Positions 17,453 through 26,019 of a stretch of DNA of 64,000 nt are shown here, one piece after another. How positions within the stretch are numbered: position 1 is the first letter of the stretch; each line of letters begins with the position of its first letter. The notes below the pieces were generated by a model. That model saw nothing but the letters and a program-made list of their open reading frames with translations. It was not told where the DNA came from and made no database searches. This stretch comes from Ensifer adhaerens (GTDB taxonomy: Bacteria; Pseudomonadota; Alphaproteobacteria; Rhizobiales; Rhizobiaceae): contig NZ_CP015880.1 in the NCBI RefSeq assembly GCF_000697965.2, positions 558,001-622,000 of the forward strand. The letters run 5' to 3'. Position numbers and translations under genes: made by a program.

Positions 17453-17905
17453 GTGCAAGACATAGCAAAGTGGATCGACGCCAAGAAGGGGTATTCCTTC
17501 GCCTTGCTGCGTAGCGCGGCAATTTGCCTGCCGGTCCTGGCGCTGTCCGGCTGCATGGGGGCTGGCCTCGACCTTTTCGGCAGCGGAGTCGACCGCACGG
17601 TTTCGACGGGCACAGTTCCCGTTGCCAAGACCTCCGATGGCCTTTCCGATGCGGTGATGGTTCGCAACGCCGTGACATCGGCCGAGCTCAACAGCGGCGC
17701 CATCAATCCTATTCCCTGGGCCAATGCGACCTCCGGCAGTGCCGGTGTCATCAGCAGCATCCAGGAAGACCGCGCCAGCGGCATGCTCTGCCGCCGCTTC
17801 ACCACGACGCGTCATTCCTACGAAGGCATCGCCAAGTTCGACGGCAGCACTTGCCAGGGCGGCGACGGCGCCTGGTATCTGACGAGCTTCGGCCCGCGCG
17901 CCTGA
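17453..17905 (+). CDS. RT0821/Lpp0805-type surface lipoprotein
   Basis: 150 residues from a GTG. A hydrophobic stretch ends in the lipobox LSGC (Cys34), predicting a lipid-anchored envelope protein. The C-terminal half [19 protein letters not shown] and [10 protein letters not shown] matches the 17-kDa-type surface antigen proteins common in rhizobia. It may bind or stabilise the outer membrane; no enzymatic motif is seen. The preceding N-terminal stretch is long for a signal peptide, so a later start is possible. Confidence 0.75.
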   Translation: MQDIAKWIDAKKGYSFALLRSAAICLPVLALSGCMGAGLDLFGSGVDRTVSTGTVPVAKTSDGLSDAVMVRNAVTSAELNSGAINPIPWANATSGSAGVISSIQEDRASGMLCRRFTTTRHSYEGIAKFDGSTCQGGDGAWYLTSFGPRA

Positions 17906-18136
17906 GGGAGCGTTCGACGCAAGCCGTTGAAATCGGTGATTAACCACGTTTTGGCAAATGCGCGCATGACGGCCGACGTTGCCGTCTCAACGGCCACATG
18001 AGGCCGCGTGGCTAACCACTATTTAGCAACTTCTCCGGATCATCGGTGTTCAGTGGACGGGCGACAATGGCGCCTGCAATCGGGGCAAAGGCGGGCATCA
18101 GGGAGAGGCCGCCGATCAGAGAAGATGGTAGAAACC

Positions 18137-19216
18137 ATGCGTGATCCCTATGTGATCCTCGGGGTGCGGCGCAATGCCGGGCAGGATGAAATCAAGGCCG
18201 CCTGGCGTTCGCTGGCAAAGGCCGTGCATCCGGACCATAACCAGGACGATCCCAACGCCGCGGAGCGTTTTGCCGAAGCCGGCAAGGCCTATGAGCTGCT
18301 GCGCGACCCGAAGCTCAGAAGCCGCTACGACTATGCGCGCCGCGAAGCCGAGCTTCGTCGCATGGAGGCGATGAAGGCAAAGATGCGGCCTCAGGAAGAG
18401 GCGCCGGTCGACGCCGAGACCGCCGAGGACGCCATTTCACAGATTTTCGGCGCGGAGACCCGCAGCAAGTCGGCCCGCCCATCGCCGAAGCCGACGCCGA
18501 AACCATCGCCCAAGCCGGCTGCGGCAGCAAAGGAGCCGGAGCGCCCGGCCCAGGCTTCCGAAAGCAAGCCGGAACCAGCCCTCGAACCGCAGCAGGAAAA
18601 CGCTCTCAAGACAGAGACTCCGCTGATGCAGCGTGCAGCAGCACCGGCCGCCGAGCTTGTGGCGGCGATCGTCCGGCGCATCCGGGGTCGCGCGGCAAAG
18701 ACGGCCGAGAAGGTCCCGGATCTTCCCGTCGATCTCGCCGTCAGTATTGAGGACCTGATCAGCCGCCAGCGCCTCAGCGTCGAGCTTCCCGACGGCGAAA
18801 GCCTGAAGGTGCAGATCCCTCCGGGCGCCGTCGACGGTCAGAGCATTCGTCTGGCGGAGCAGGGCTATCGGGTGACCGGCATGACCCGTGGCGACGTCGT
18901 CGTCACGCTCAGGGTCGACCAGGGCGGGACGTTCCGCGCCCGCGGCCTCGATCTCATGACCACCTTGCCGATCGATCTGCAGGGCGCCGTGCTCGGCTGC
19001 GAACAGGTGCTCGAAACCCCGGTCGGGCAGGTTACGGTGGTCGTGCCGGCCTGGTCCGGCTCCGACAAGGTCCTCCGCCTTGCGGGCAGCGGGATGCCCG
19101 GTGCTTATGGTACGCATGGCGATCTGCTGGTCGAATTGCGGCTGGTCCTGCCCGAGGCGCCCGACGACAAGATCACCGATCTGATGAAGTCGCAGCGCGA
19201 CGGCCTCTATCTGTGA
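18137..19216 (+). CDS. DnaJ-class cochaperone without zinc finger
   Basis: 359 residues from ATG 18137 (ATG 18125 is an alternative). The J domain covers residues 1-65 with the HPD motif in AVHPDHNQDD, which stimulates DnaK ATPase. Then comes a low-complexity Pro/Lys/Ala linker (about 110-170), and a DnaJ C-terminal substrate-binding region from about residue 200 (LSVELPDGESLKVQIPPG to HGDLLVELRLVLPEAP). The CxxCxGxG zinc repeats of canonical DnaJ are absent, making it CbpA/type II-like. It stands alone between the surface lipoprotein and fabI. Confidence 0.88.
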   Translation: MRDPYVILGVRRNAGQDEIKAAWRSLAKAVHPDHNQDDPNAAERFAEAGKAYELLRDPKLRSRYDYARREAELRRMEAMKAKMRPQEEAPVDAETAEDAISQIFGAETRSKSARPSPKPTPKPSPKPAAAAKEPERPAQASESKPEPALEPQQENALKTETPLMQRAAAPAAELVAAIVRRIRGRAAKTAEKVPDLPVDLAVSIEDLISRQRLSVELPDGESLKVQIPPGAVDGQSIRLAEQGYRVTGMTRGDVVVTLRVDQGGTFRARGLDLMTTLPIDLQGAVLGCEQVLETPVGQVTVVVPAWSGSDKVLRLAGSGMPGAYGTHGDLLVELRLVLPEAPDDKITDLMKSQRDGLYL

Positions 19217-19244
19217 CAGGCCATTTGTGACAGTTCGCTGACAC
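19212..19244. promoter_or_regulatory. Direct TGTGACAG repeats (Pho-box-like) between the DnaJ gene and fabI
   Basis: TGTGACAG occurs at 19212-19219 and again at 19226-19233, followed by CTGACAC at 19238-19244. Read on the minus strand this is TGTCAG and TGTCAC with an 11-bp period plus a further CTGTCAC, resembling the direct-repeat PhoB box (CTGTCAT repeated every 11 bp). Another CTGTGACAT lies at 19371-19379. The first copy overlaps the DnaJ-gene stop. The function is unproven and the spacing is only partly canonical. Confidence 0.3.
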
Positions 19245-19424
19245 ACTGAACCAATATTACGGGGACTAACAGTTCCTGATCTCAGCCGTGCTTGAACCAC
19301 CCTTGCGGCTATGCCATAGGCAATTCTCGACATTTTGCCGCACCCGTTCTCGTGGGGCGTCTGTGACATTTTTGATCTTTGGCACCGGCGACGGCCGATG
19401 CTGGAATAGTATTGGGGACTTACC

Positions 19425-20243
19425 ATGGCTCAGGCATCCGGTCTGATGAAGGGCAAGCGCGGCGTCATCATGGGCGTTGCAAACAACCGTTCCATCGCAT
19501 GGGGCATTGCCAAGGCCATCCACGCGCAGGGTGGTGAAGTTGCGTTGACCTATCAGGGCGACGCTCTGAAAAAGCGCGTCGAGCCGCTGCTCGCGGAAAT
19601 CGACGGCTTCATGGCCGGCCATTGCGACGTCAGCGACGAAGCCACCATCGACGCGGTCTTCGACGCGCTTGAGAAGAAGTGGGGCAAGATCGATTTCGTG
19701 GTGCATGCGATCGGCTTCTCCGACAAGGACGAACTGACCGGCCGCTACGTCGATACCTCGGCCGACAACTTCGCCAAGACGATGCAGATCTCGGTCTATT
19801 CCTTCACTTCGGTTGCCCGTCGCGCTGAAAAGCTGATGACGGACGGCGGATCGATGCTGACGCTGACCTATTACGGCGCCGAAAAGGTCATGCCGAACTA
19901 CAACGTCATGGGTGTCGCCAAGGCTGCCCTGGAAGCAAGCGTCAAGTACCTCGCCGTTGACCTCGGCCCCAAGAACATCCGCGTCAACGCGATTTCTGCA
20001 GGCCCGATCAAGACGCTGGCCGCTTCGGGCATCGGCGACTTCCGCTATATCCTCAAGTGGAACGAGTACAACGCGCCGCTGCGCCGCACCGTCACCATCG
20101 AGGAAGTCGGCGACGTCGGCCTCTACATGCTTTCGGACCTGTCGCGCTCGGTTACCGGTGAAGTGCACCACGCCGACAGCGGCTACCATGTCGTCGGCAT
20201 GAAGGCTGTGGACGCGCCCGATATCTCCGTGATCAAGGACTGA
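19425..20243 (+). CDS. fabI: Enoyl-[acyl-carrier-protein] reductase (NADH)
   Basis: 272 residues. The SDR-type FabI cofactor motif GVANNRSIAWGIAK is at residues 17-30. The catalytic set aligned to E. coli (Tyr146, Tyr156, Lys163) is Tyr149, Tyr159 and Lys166 in YYGAEKVMPNYNVMGVAK. It reduces trans-2-enoyl-ACP in the last step of each fatty-acid elongation cycle and is the family targeted by triclosan. It has a 208-bp leader of its own and is followed 47 bp later by the phosphatase gene. Confidence 0.96.
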   Translation: MAQASGLMKGKRGVIMGVANNRSIAWGIAKAIHAQGGEVALTYQGDALKKRVEPLLAEIDGFMAGHCDVSDEATIDAVFDALEKKWGKIDFVVHAIGFSDKDELTGRYVDTSADNFAKTMQISVYSFTSVARRAEKLMTDGGSMLTLTYYGAEKVMPNYNVMGVAKAALEASVKYLAVDLGPKNIRVNAISAGPIKTLAASGIGDFRYILKWNEYNAPLRRTVTIEEVGDVGLYMLSDLSRSVTGEVHHADSGYHVVGMKAVDAPDISVIKD

Positions 20244-20290
20244 CCGAACCGCCAAGGCGGATTCGGCAGCCTGCTGCCCGGAGACATGTT

Positions 20291-20875
20291 GTGCTGATCT
20301 ATGTGATCCGTCACGGACAGACCGACTGGAACGCCGAAAGCCGGCTCCAGGGGCAAAAGGATATCCCTCTCAATGATTTCGGTCGCCAGCAGGCGACCGG
20401 CAACGGCGTGGCGCTTGGAGGCATCCTCGGCGCCGATGCCCGGCATTTCGACTTCGTCGCCAGTCCGCTCGGCCGCACGCGCGAGACCATGGAGCGTGTC
20501 CGGCGGGCCATGGGGCTCGATCCGGACGCCTACCGCACCGACGAGCGGCTCAAGGAAGTTTCCTTCGGCGATTGGGAAGGGCACACGCTGCCAGAACTCA
20601 AGCGCTCTGCGCCACAGAGGATCGCCGAGCGGCGCGCGGTGAAATGGGACTTCATTCCGCCCGGTGAGGATGCCGAGAGTTACGAAATTCTGTCCTGGCG
20701 CATAGCCGCCTGGCTCAGGGACGTGACGAAGCCGACGGTCTGCGTCAGCCACGGCGGCGTCATTCGCGTGCTCTTCAAGCTTTTCGGGGAAATGGAAGCC
20801 GAGGAGGCCGCGACCGCGGCGATCCCGCAGGACCGCCTTCTGCGCATCTCCGGCAATGCCATCGGCTGGGTCTGA
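20291..20875 (+). CDS. Histidine phosphatase superfamily (phosphoglycerate-mutase-like) protein
   Basis: 194 residues from GTG 20291. The phosphohistidine motif IRHGQTDWNAESRLQG is at the N-terminus, the acid region GDWEGHTL is in the middle, and the second catalytic histidine sits in CVSHGGVIRV. This is a dPGM-branch phosphatase whose substrate cannot be assigned. It follows fabI on the same strand and may share its transcript. Confidence 0.87.
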   Translation: MLIYVIRHGQTDWNAESRLQGQKDIPLNDFGRQQATGNGVALGGILGADARHFDFVASPLGRTRETMERVRRAMGLDPDAYRTDERLKEVSFGDWEGHTLPELKRSAPQRIAERRAVKWDFIPPGEDAESYEILSWRIAAWLRDVTKPTVCVSHGGVIRVLFKLFGEMEAEEAATAAIPQDRLLRISGNAIGWV

Positions 20876-20929
20876 TAGCCTGAAGCGTAGGGCGTAGATT
20901 GGCGCAGCGACGCGCAAAGCGCTTCACAT

Positions 20930-21029
20930 GGATGCCCGCGCGAGGGGCATCCGATAAAAGGTCATTTTCCAGAAATGTGAAAATCCGGTTCGGGCGAACC
21001 GCGCAGCGGCCTGTAGGAAAGGCCGCGCT
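20930..21029. other. Structured intergenic stretch with consecutive hairpins
   Basis: Between convergent genes lie three stems in 100 bp: GGATGCCC/GGGCATCC (20930-20937 and 20945-20952), CGGTTCG/CGAACCG (20986-21001), and GCGGCCT/AGGCCGC (21006-21012 and 21020-21026) followed by GCTTTCTATT. The last can serve as a plus-strand terminator of the phosphatase gene. The first two are not followed by T-tracts; a small RNA or repeat element is possible. Confidence 0.45.
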
Positions 21030-21031
21030 TT

Positions 21032-21292
21032 CTATTGAACGATTTCGAGATCGTTGATGACCCGCTTGCCGTCCACTTCCGTGTAGAAGACGAGAACCTT
21101 TACGCCGGCCTTCAGGCCCTCGAAATTGAATTCCTCGGGCGCCTGATAGTTCTTGCCGTCGTCAAGCGACAGGCTCAGCCTTTCGGTATCAACACCCGTA
21201 ATGGTAGCTTCAACGTCGGCGCTTTCGGCAAGGGCGGACAAGGGGGAGAGCAGCCCTGCGGTGGCCATGAGTGCGGCAATAACAAAACGCAT
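21032..21292 (-). CDS. DUF1344 domain small secreted protein
   Basis: 86 residues from ATG 21292 (MRFVIAALMATAGLLSPLSALA), a clean signal peptide. The mature part, about 64 residues, contains ATITGVDTERLSLSLDDGKNY and ends in INDLEIVQ. It matches the short periplasmic DUF1344 proteins of rhizobia, which have a beta-rich fold and no known function. The open frame continues to 21334 but the extra residues would precede the signal peptide. It is divergent from the large CHASE receptor gene. Confidence 0.82.
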   Translation of the reverse strand: MRFVIAALMATAGLLSPLSALAESADVEATITGVDTERLSLSLDDGKNYQAPEEFNFEGLKAGVKVLVFYTEVDGKRVINDLEIVQ

Positions 21293-21588
21293 TCTTCTTG
21301 CCCTCTTCAACGTTTCTGCGAACATCCTTGTCACTCCCCTTTGATCCCCGATTGTGGCAAAAATTGCCTTGCGGCGTGGCTTTTGGCCGGACGCCCCCGC
21401 TTTTTTGATGGTCTATCCGAACTCTGGAGACTGGACGGCGGTACCGTATTTTTCAAGCGGGCAGGGGCCGAACTCCGGGTATCGGCGGGGTGGTTTCCCC
21501 ATGAATTATAGGGTTTGCCAAGGAATTGTGACGAAAGCCAATCTTAAGACTCGCTCGCTACCTTTGGTTGGGGATCGAGGGGAAGAGA

Positions 21589-24500
21589 TTGAAGATCATT
21601 GATGTTCTGCGCCAGCGCATTCGGGCCGCCGCCAGATTTGCGAAACCCTCGCTCATTCCGGCGGCGATCGCGGGCCTCGTCGTGTTTACGGGCGGGCATG
21701 TCTATGAGCGGCAAAACCGTGAAAACTTCCAGAACGACCTCAGGATCGACGTCGAGAACGAACTGAACCTCATTGCCAACCGCCTGCAATCGGAGGTTAA
21801 CACCAGCATTGCCGCGCTGAACGGTTTTGCCAACAGCATCGGCGTGCATCCGGCCATGACAACAGACGATTTCACCGTCATGGCGACGAAGCTCCTCCTG
21901 CAGAATCCGCAAATGGTGCGCGCCTCGGCAGCGCCCGGTGGCGTCGTGCGGATCGCCTTTCCGCGCGAGAGCCAGCAATGGTTCGTCGGCAGCGACTTCA
22001 ACCGATTCGGCGCGACAAGACATGCCATCGAGCGCGCGTCCTCGACGGTTAGGCCGGTGATGATCGGCCCGATCCGGTTGCCAAGCGGTCGCAATGGTTT
22101 CGAGCTGTTCCTGCCAGTCTTTTCCAAGATCCAGGGACGCATGGAGCGTTGGGGCTACGTCGAGGCCATACTCGACGAGAAGGCGCTGTACCGCGCCGCG
22201 CGCCTGCTCGAGTCGGGCGGCGAGGCGCCGGAACTGGCGCGGGACCACCGCCATGTCGACGTTCACCTGGCGATCCGCGATATTTCCGAGCCGGACCGCA
22301 TACAGGATGCGTTCTATGGCGACGACGCTCTTTTTCGCGCTGCGCCGGTCAACCGCCGGTTGGAGCTAGCAGGCGGCGTGTGGGAGCTGGCGGCCATGCC
22401 CGTCGGCGGATGGCAGCAGCTTCCCGAAAACAGCATCTTCATCCAATTGGCGATCGCCGTCGCCGTCACGGTGGTGGTTATCCCGATCCTCCTGGCTGGC
22501 GGCCTCGTCAACGAGCGACAGCGCAACATCGCCAAGCTGAAGGCGCGGGAAGGGGAGGTGATGACGCTGTCTCACCGCCTGAACCTCGCGCTCGACGCGT
22601 CGAAGATCGGTATCTGGGAAATCGACGTAGAGAGCCAGCAGCGTTCCTGGGACGACCGGATGTTCCACCTGCATGGACTGGAGGTGCATCTGGACGAGCC
22701 CACGTACGACGAGTGGCGCGCGACCGTGCATCCCGACGACATAGGTATTGCCGCCAATGCGCTGTTCCGTAGTCTCGATGACGGCCTCGAGTACCGATCG
22801 CAGTATCGTGTCATTCTGCACGACGGTACGGTGCGCCACATCCGCAATGTCGGATCCAGCCACCGCGGCGCCGATGGCCGCGCCAAGGTCACCGGTATCA
22901 GCTGGGATGTCAGCGACGATGTGCTGAAGAACGAGCGGCTGAGTGCGGCCAAGGCACAGGTCGACCAGCAGAACCTTGAGCTCGAGCAGGCGCTGAAGGG
23001 TCTCTACGAGCGTGAACAGGATCTAGAACTCCTGTCACGACGTCTCGACCTCGCTCTTGATTCCTATCGCTGCGGCATGTGGGAGGCCGATCTCGACAAC
23101 AACGTCGCCTATTGGGACGAGCGCATGCATCAGCTCTACGGGCTGGTCTATACCGACGGCGCCACCAACGAGCAGACATGGCTTCAAGCGCTGCACCCCG
23201 ATGACCGGCAGCCGGCGCTCAACGCGGTCAATCGCGCCATCGAAGCGGACGAAACCTATGTGCATCAGGTGCGGGTGATATTGTCGGCCGGAACGGTTCG
23301 CCACATCCGCTCGGTCGGCAAGCTGCACGTCGCCCCGGACGGTGCACGGAAATTCGTCGGCATGGCGCTCGATGTTACCGACGACGTGCTGATGACGGAA
23401 CAGTTGCGCGCGGCCAAGGCCATGGCGGACGCAAAGAACGCCGAGCTGGAGCAGGCCCGGGTTCGCATCGAGCACAACGCACTGCATGACCCGCTGACAG
23501 GGCTCGGCAACCGCCGCATGCTCGACAAGGCGCTGGAGCGACTGACCCTGGACGCCGGCAGCGACCGTGAGGACATCGCCATCCTTCATATCGATCTCGA
23601 CCGGTTCAAGCAGATCAACGACACCCTGGGTCACGCAGCCGGCGACGCCATGCTGATCCATGCCTCGGAGATCCTGCGGGCGAACACATCGTCGGGCGAC
23701 ATCATTGCCCGCATCGGTGGCGACGAGTTCGTTGTCGCCGTTACCGGCGAACAGGGCGAGGCGACGCTTGCTGCCCGTTGCGACCGGATCATTGCCGCGA
23801 TGCGGCAGCCGGTCGACTACAACGGATTTCCCTGCCGTTTTGGTGTCAGCATCGGCGTGGCAGTCGGGCATGGCGCCGACATCGACGCGCGCAAGCTGCT
23901 TGTTAACGCCGATATCGCGCTCTATCGCGCCAAGGAGGCGGGCCGGAACCGCTACCAGTTCTTCACCGAGGTGCTGCAGGCGGAAGTGGTGACCGCCAAG
24001 CGCATTGCCGACGAGATTTTGGAAGGCATCGAGCGCGACGAATTCGAACCCTGGTATCAACCGCAGTTCGATGCGACGACGCTCGCGCTTTGCGGCGTCG
24101 AGGCACTGGTGCGCTGGAGGCATCCGCGCGAGGGCATATTGACGCCGGATCGTTTTCTCGGCATCGCCGACGAACTCAACGTGACGGCGATGCTCGACCG
24201 TCTCGTTCTGGAGAAATCTCTCACCGATCAGATGCGATGGGCAGCGGCCGGCATTCGGGTTCCCAAGATCTCGGTCAATGTTTCGGCCAAGCGGCTGCAG
24301 GACGACGACCTGCTGTCCTCGCTTGAAGGCATGAGCATCACGCCCGGACAGATCTGTTTCGAACTGGTGGAGTCGATCTTCCTCGACGAAAGCGACGATA
24401 TCGTCGCCGCCAACATCGAGGGCATCAAGAAGCTCGGGATCGATATCGAACTCGACGATTTCGGCACCGGCCATACCTCGATCGTCAGCCTTTTGAAGAT

Positions 24501-24768
24501 CAAGCCGAAGCGGTTGAAGATCGACCGCCAGCTCGTCGTTCCGGTTTTGAGCGCCCGCAGGGAGCAGGCGTTGGTGCGCTCGATTATCGAGATTGCCCGC
24601 TCGCTCAATATCGAGACCGTGGCCGAGGGCGTGGAAACCATGGCGCATGCCGAAATGCTCGGCATTCTGGGCTGTGATGTGCTGCAGGGCTACGCATTTG
24701 CCCGGCCGTTGAGCGCGGAGAAGTTTCTCGCCTTTGCAACCGAACGCGGCTTGCGCCTGGCGTCGTGA
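21589..24768 (+). CDS. CHASE-PAS-PAS-GGDEF-EAL cyclic-di-GMP receptor enzyme
   Basis: About 1059 residues from TTG 21589, chosen because GAGGGG lies six bases upstream; an in-frame TTG at 21568 has no such site. The N-terminal membrane segment is followed by a periplasmic CHASE sensor (APGGVVRIAFPRE, FNRFGATRHAIERA, PVFS), a second membrane segment (IFIQLAIAVAVTVVVIPILL) and two PAS folds. The GGDEF domain has canonical GGDEF at 23716-23730 but lacks the RxxD I-site (SSGD there). The C-terminal EAL domain has EALVRWRHP and ELDDFGTGHTS. Both catalytic domains look intact, so it could make and degrade c-di-GMP according to an external ligand. Confidence 0.9.
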   Translation: MKIIDVLRQRIRAAARFAKPSLIPAAIAGLVVFTGGHVYERQNRENFQNDLRIDVENELNLIANRLQSEVNTSIAALNGFANSIGVHPAMTTDDFTVMATKLLLQNPQMVRASAAPGGVVRIAFPRESQQWFVGSDFNRFGATRHAIERASSTVRPVMIGPIRLPSGRNGFELFLPVFSKIQGRMERWGYVEAILDEKALYRAARLLESGGEAPELARDHRHVDVHLAIRDISEPDRIQDAFYGDDALFRAAPVNRRLELAGGVWELAAMPVGGWQQLPENSIFIQLAIAVAVTVVVIPILLAGGLVNERQRNIAKLKAREGEVMTLSHRLNLALDASKIGIWEIDVESQQRSWDDRMFHLHGLEVHLDEPTYDEWRATVHPDDIGIAANALFRSLDDGLEYRSQYRVILHDGTVRHIRNVGSSHRGADGRAKVTGISWDVSDDVLKNERLSAAKAQVDQQNLELEQALKGLYEREQDLELLSRRLDLALDSYRCGMWEADLDNNVAYWDERMHQLYGLVYTDGATNEQTWLQALHPDDRQPALNAVNRAIEADETYVHQVRVILSAGTVRHIRSVGKLHVAPDGARKFVGMALDVTDDVLMTEQLRAAKAMADAKNAELEQARVRIEHNALHDPLTGLGNRRMLDKALERLTLDAGSDREDIAILHIDLDRFKQINDTLGHAAGDAMLIHASEILRANTSSGDIIARIGGDEFVVAVTGEQGEATLAARCDRIIAAMRQPVDYNGFPCRFGVSIGVAVGHGADIDARKLLVNADIALYRAKEAGRNRYQFFTEVLQAEVVTAKRIADEILEGIERDEFEPWYQPQFDATTLALCGVEALVRWRHPREGILTPDRFLGIADELNVTAMLDRLVLEKSLTDQMRWAAAGIRVPKISVNVSAKRLQDDDLLSSLEGMSITPGQICFELVESIFLDESDDIVAANIEGIKKLGIDIELDDFGTGHTSIVSLLKIKPKRLKIDRQLVVPVLSARREQALVRSIIEIARSLNIETVAEGVETMAHAEMLGILGCDVLQGYAFARPLSAEKFLAFATERGLRLAS

Positions 24769-24882
24769 TGAAGGAGGTCGCGTCGGGTCGCAAAAGCCTT
24801 TCCCCATCTCCGGCTTTCCACTAAGAGAAGGCATCCGCGTACAAAACGTACGGCCGTTGCTTGCTTAGGGTCGGTTGCCTTC

Positions 24883-25980
24883 ATGTCGCATAACACTTTC
24901 GGTCATCTCTTCCGCGTTACCACCTGGGGCGAAAGCCACGGGCCGGCGCTCGGCTGCGTCATCGACGGCTGCCCGCCCGGCATCCGTTTCACGCTCGCCG
25001 AACTCCAGGTCTGGCTCGACAAGCGCAAACCCGGCCAGTCGCGCTTCGTGACACAGCGCCGCGAGGACGATCTGGTCAAGGTTCTCTCCGGCGTCATGTT
25101 CGACGAGGACGGCGAGACGATGATCTCGACCGGAACGCCGATCTCGATGCTGATCGAAAACACCGACCAGCGCTCGAAGGACTATTCCGAGATCGCCAAG
25201 CGCTATCGCCCGGGCCACGCCGATTACACCTACGATCTGAAATACGGCATCCGCGATTATCGCGGTGGCGGCCGTTCCTCGGCGCGCGAGACCGCGGCGC
25301 GCGTCGCTGCCGGTGGTGTCGCCCGCAAGGTCGTGCCGGGTCTCGTCGTGCGCGGCGCGCTCGTGCAGATCGGCAAACACAAGATCAACCGCGCCAACTG
25401 GGATTGGACCGAGGTCGACAACAACCCCTTCTTCGCACCGGATCCGGAGATCGTGCCGGTCTGGGAAGAATATCTCGATAGCATCCGCAAGTCCGGATCC
25501 TCGATCGGCGCCGTCGTCGAAGTGGTTGCCGAGGGCGTGCCCGCCGGCATCGGTGCGCCGATCTATGCCAAGCTTGACCAGGACATCGCCTCGAACCTGA
25601 TGTCGATCAACGCCGTCAAGGGTGTCGAGATCGGCAACGGTTTCGGTGCGGCCGAAATCACCGGCGAGGAAAACGCCGACGAAATGCGCATCGGCGCTGA
25701 CGGCAAGCCGGTCTTCCTGTCGAACCATGCTGGCGGTATTCTTGGTGGCATCGCCACCGGCGAGCCGGTGATCGCGCGTTTCGCCATCAAGCCGACCTCG
25801 TCGATCCTCACCGAGCGACGCTCGGTCGACAGCGACGGCAACGAGGTCGATGTGCGTACCAAGGGTCGCCACGATCCGTGCGTCGGCATCCGCGCCGTGC
25901 CGATCGGCGAGGCGATGCTTGCCTGCACGATCGCCGATCACTACCTGCGTGACCGCGGCCAGACCGGCCGCCTCAAGTAA
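24883..25980 (+). CDS. aroC: Chorismate synthase
   Basis: 365 residues starting [20 protein letters not shown], which carries the first family signature. [23 protein letters not shown] and the late [17 protein letters not shown] segment are also present. It converts EPSP to chorismate with reduced FMN, the last common step of aromatic amino-acid synthesis. A 39-bp spacer separates it from ribB on the same strand, suggesting a shared transcript. Confidence 0.97.
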   Translation: MSHNTFGHLFRVTTWGESHGPALGCVIDGCPPGIRFTLAELQVWLDKRKPGQSRFVTQRREDDLVKVLSGVMFDEDGETMISTGTPISMLIENTDQRSKDYSEIAKRYRPGHADYTYDLKYGIRDYRGGGRSSARETAARVAAGGVARKVVPGLVVRGALVQIGKHKINRANWDWTEVDNNPFFAPDPEIVPVWEEYLDSIRKSGSSIGAVVEVVAEGVPAGIGAPIYAKLDQDIASNLMSINAVKGVEIGNGFGAAEITGEENADEMRIGADGKPVFLSNHAGGILGGIATGEPVIARFAIKPTSSILTERRSVDSDGNEVDVRTKGRHDPCVGIRAVPIGEAMLACTIADHYLRDRGQTGRLK

Positions 25981-26019
25981 TTCGGCTTCAACCGGCCCAG
26001 ACAATTCGGGAAGAACACC

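Noticed and set aside
25981..26019. FMN riboswitch before ribB
   Set aside because: The gap is only 39 bp, too short for the aptamer, and ribB probably shares the aroC transcript.
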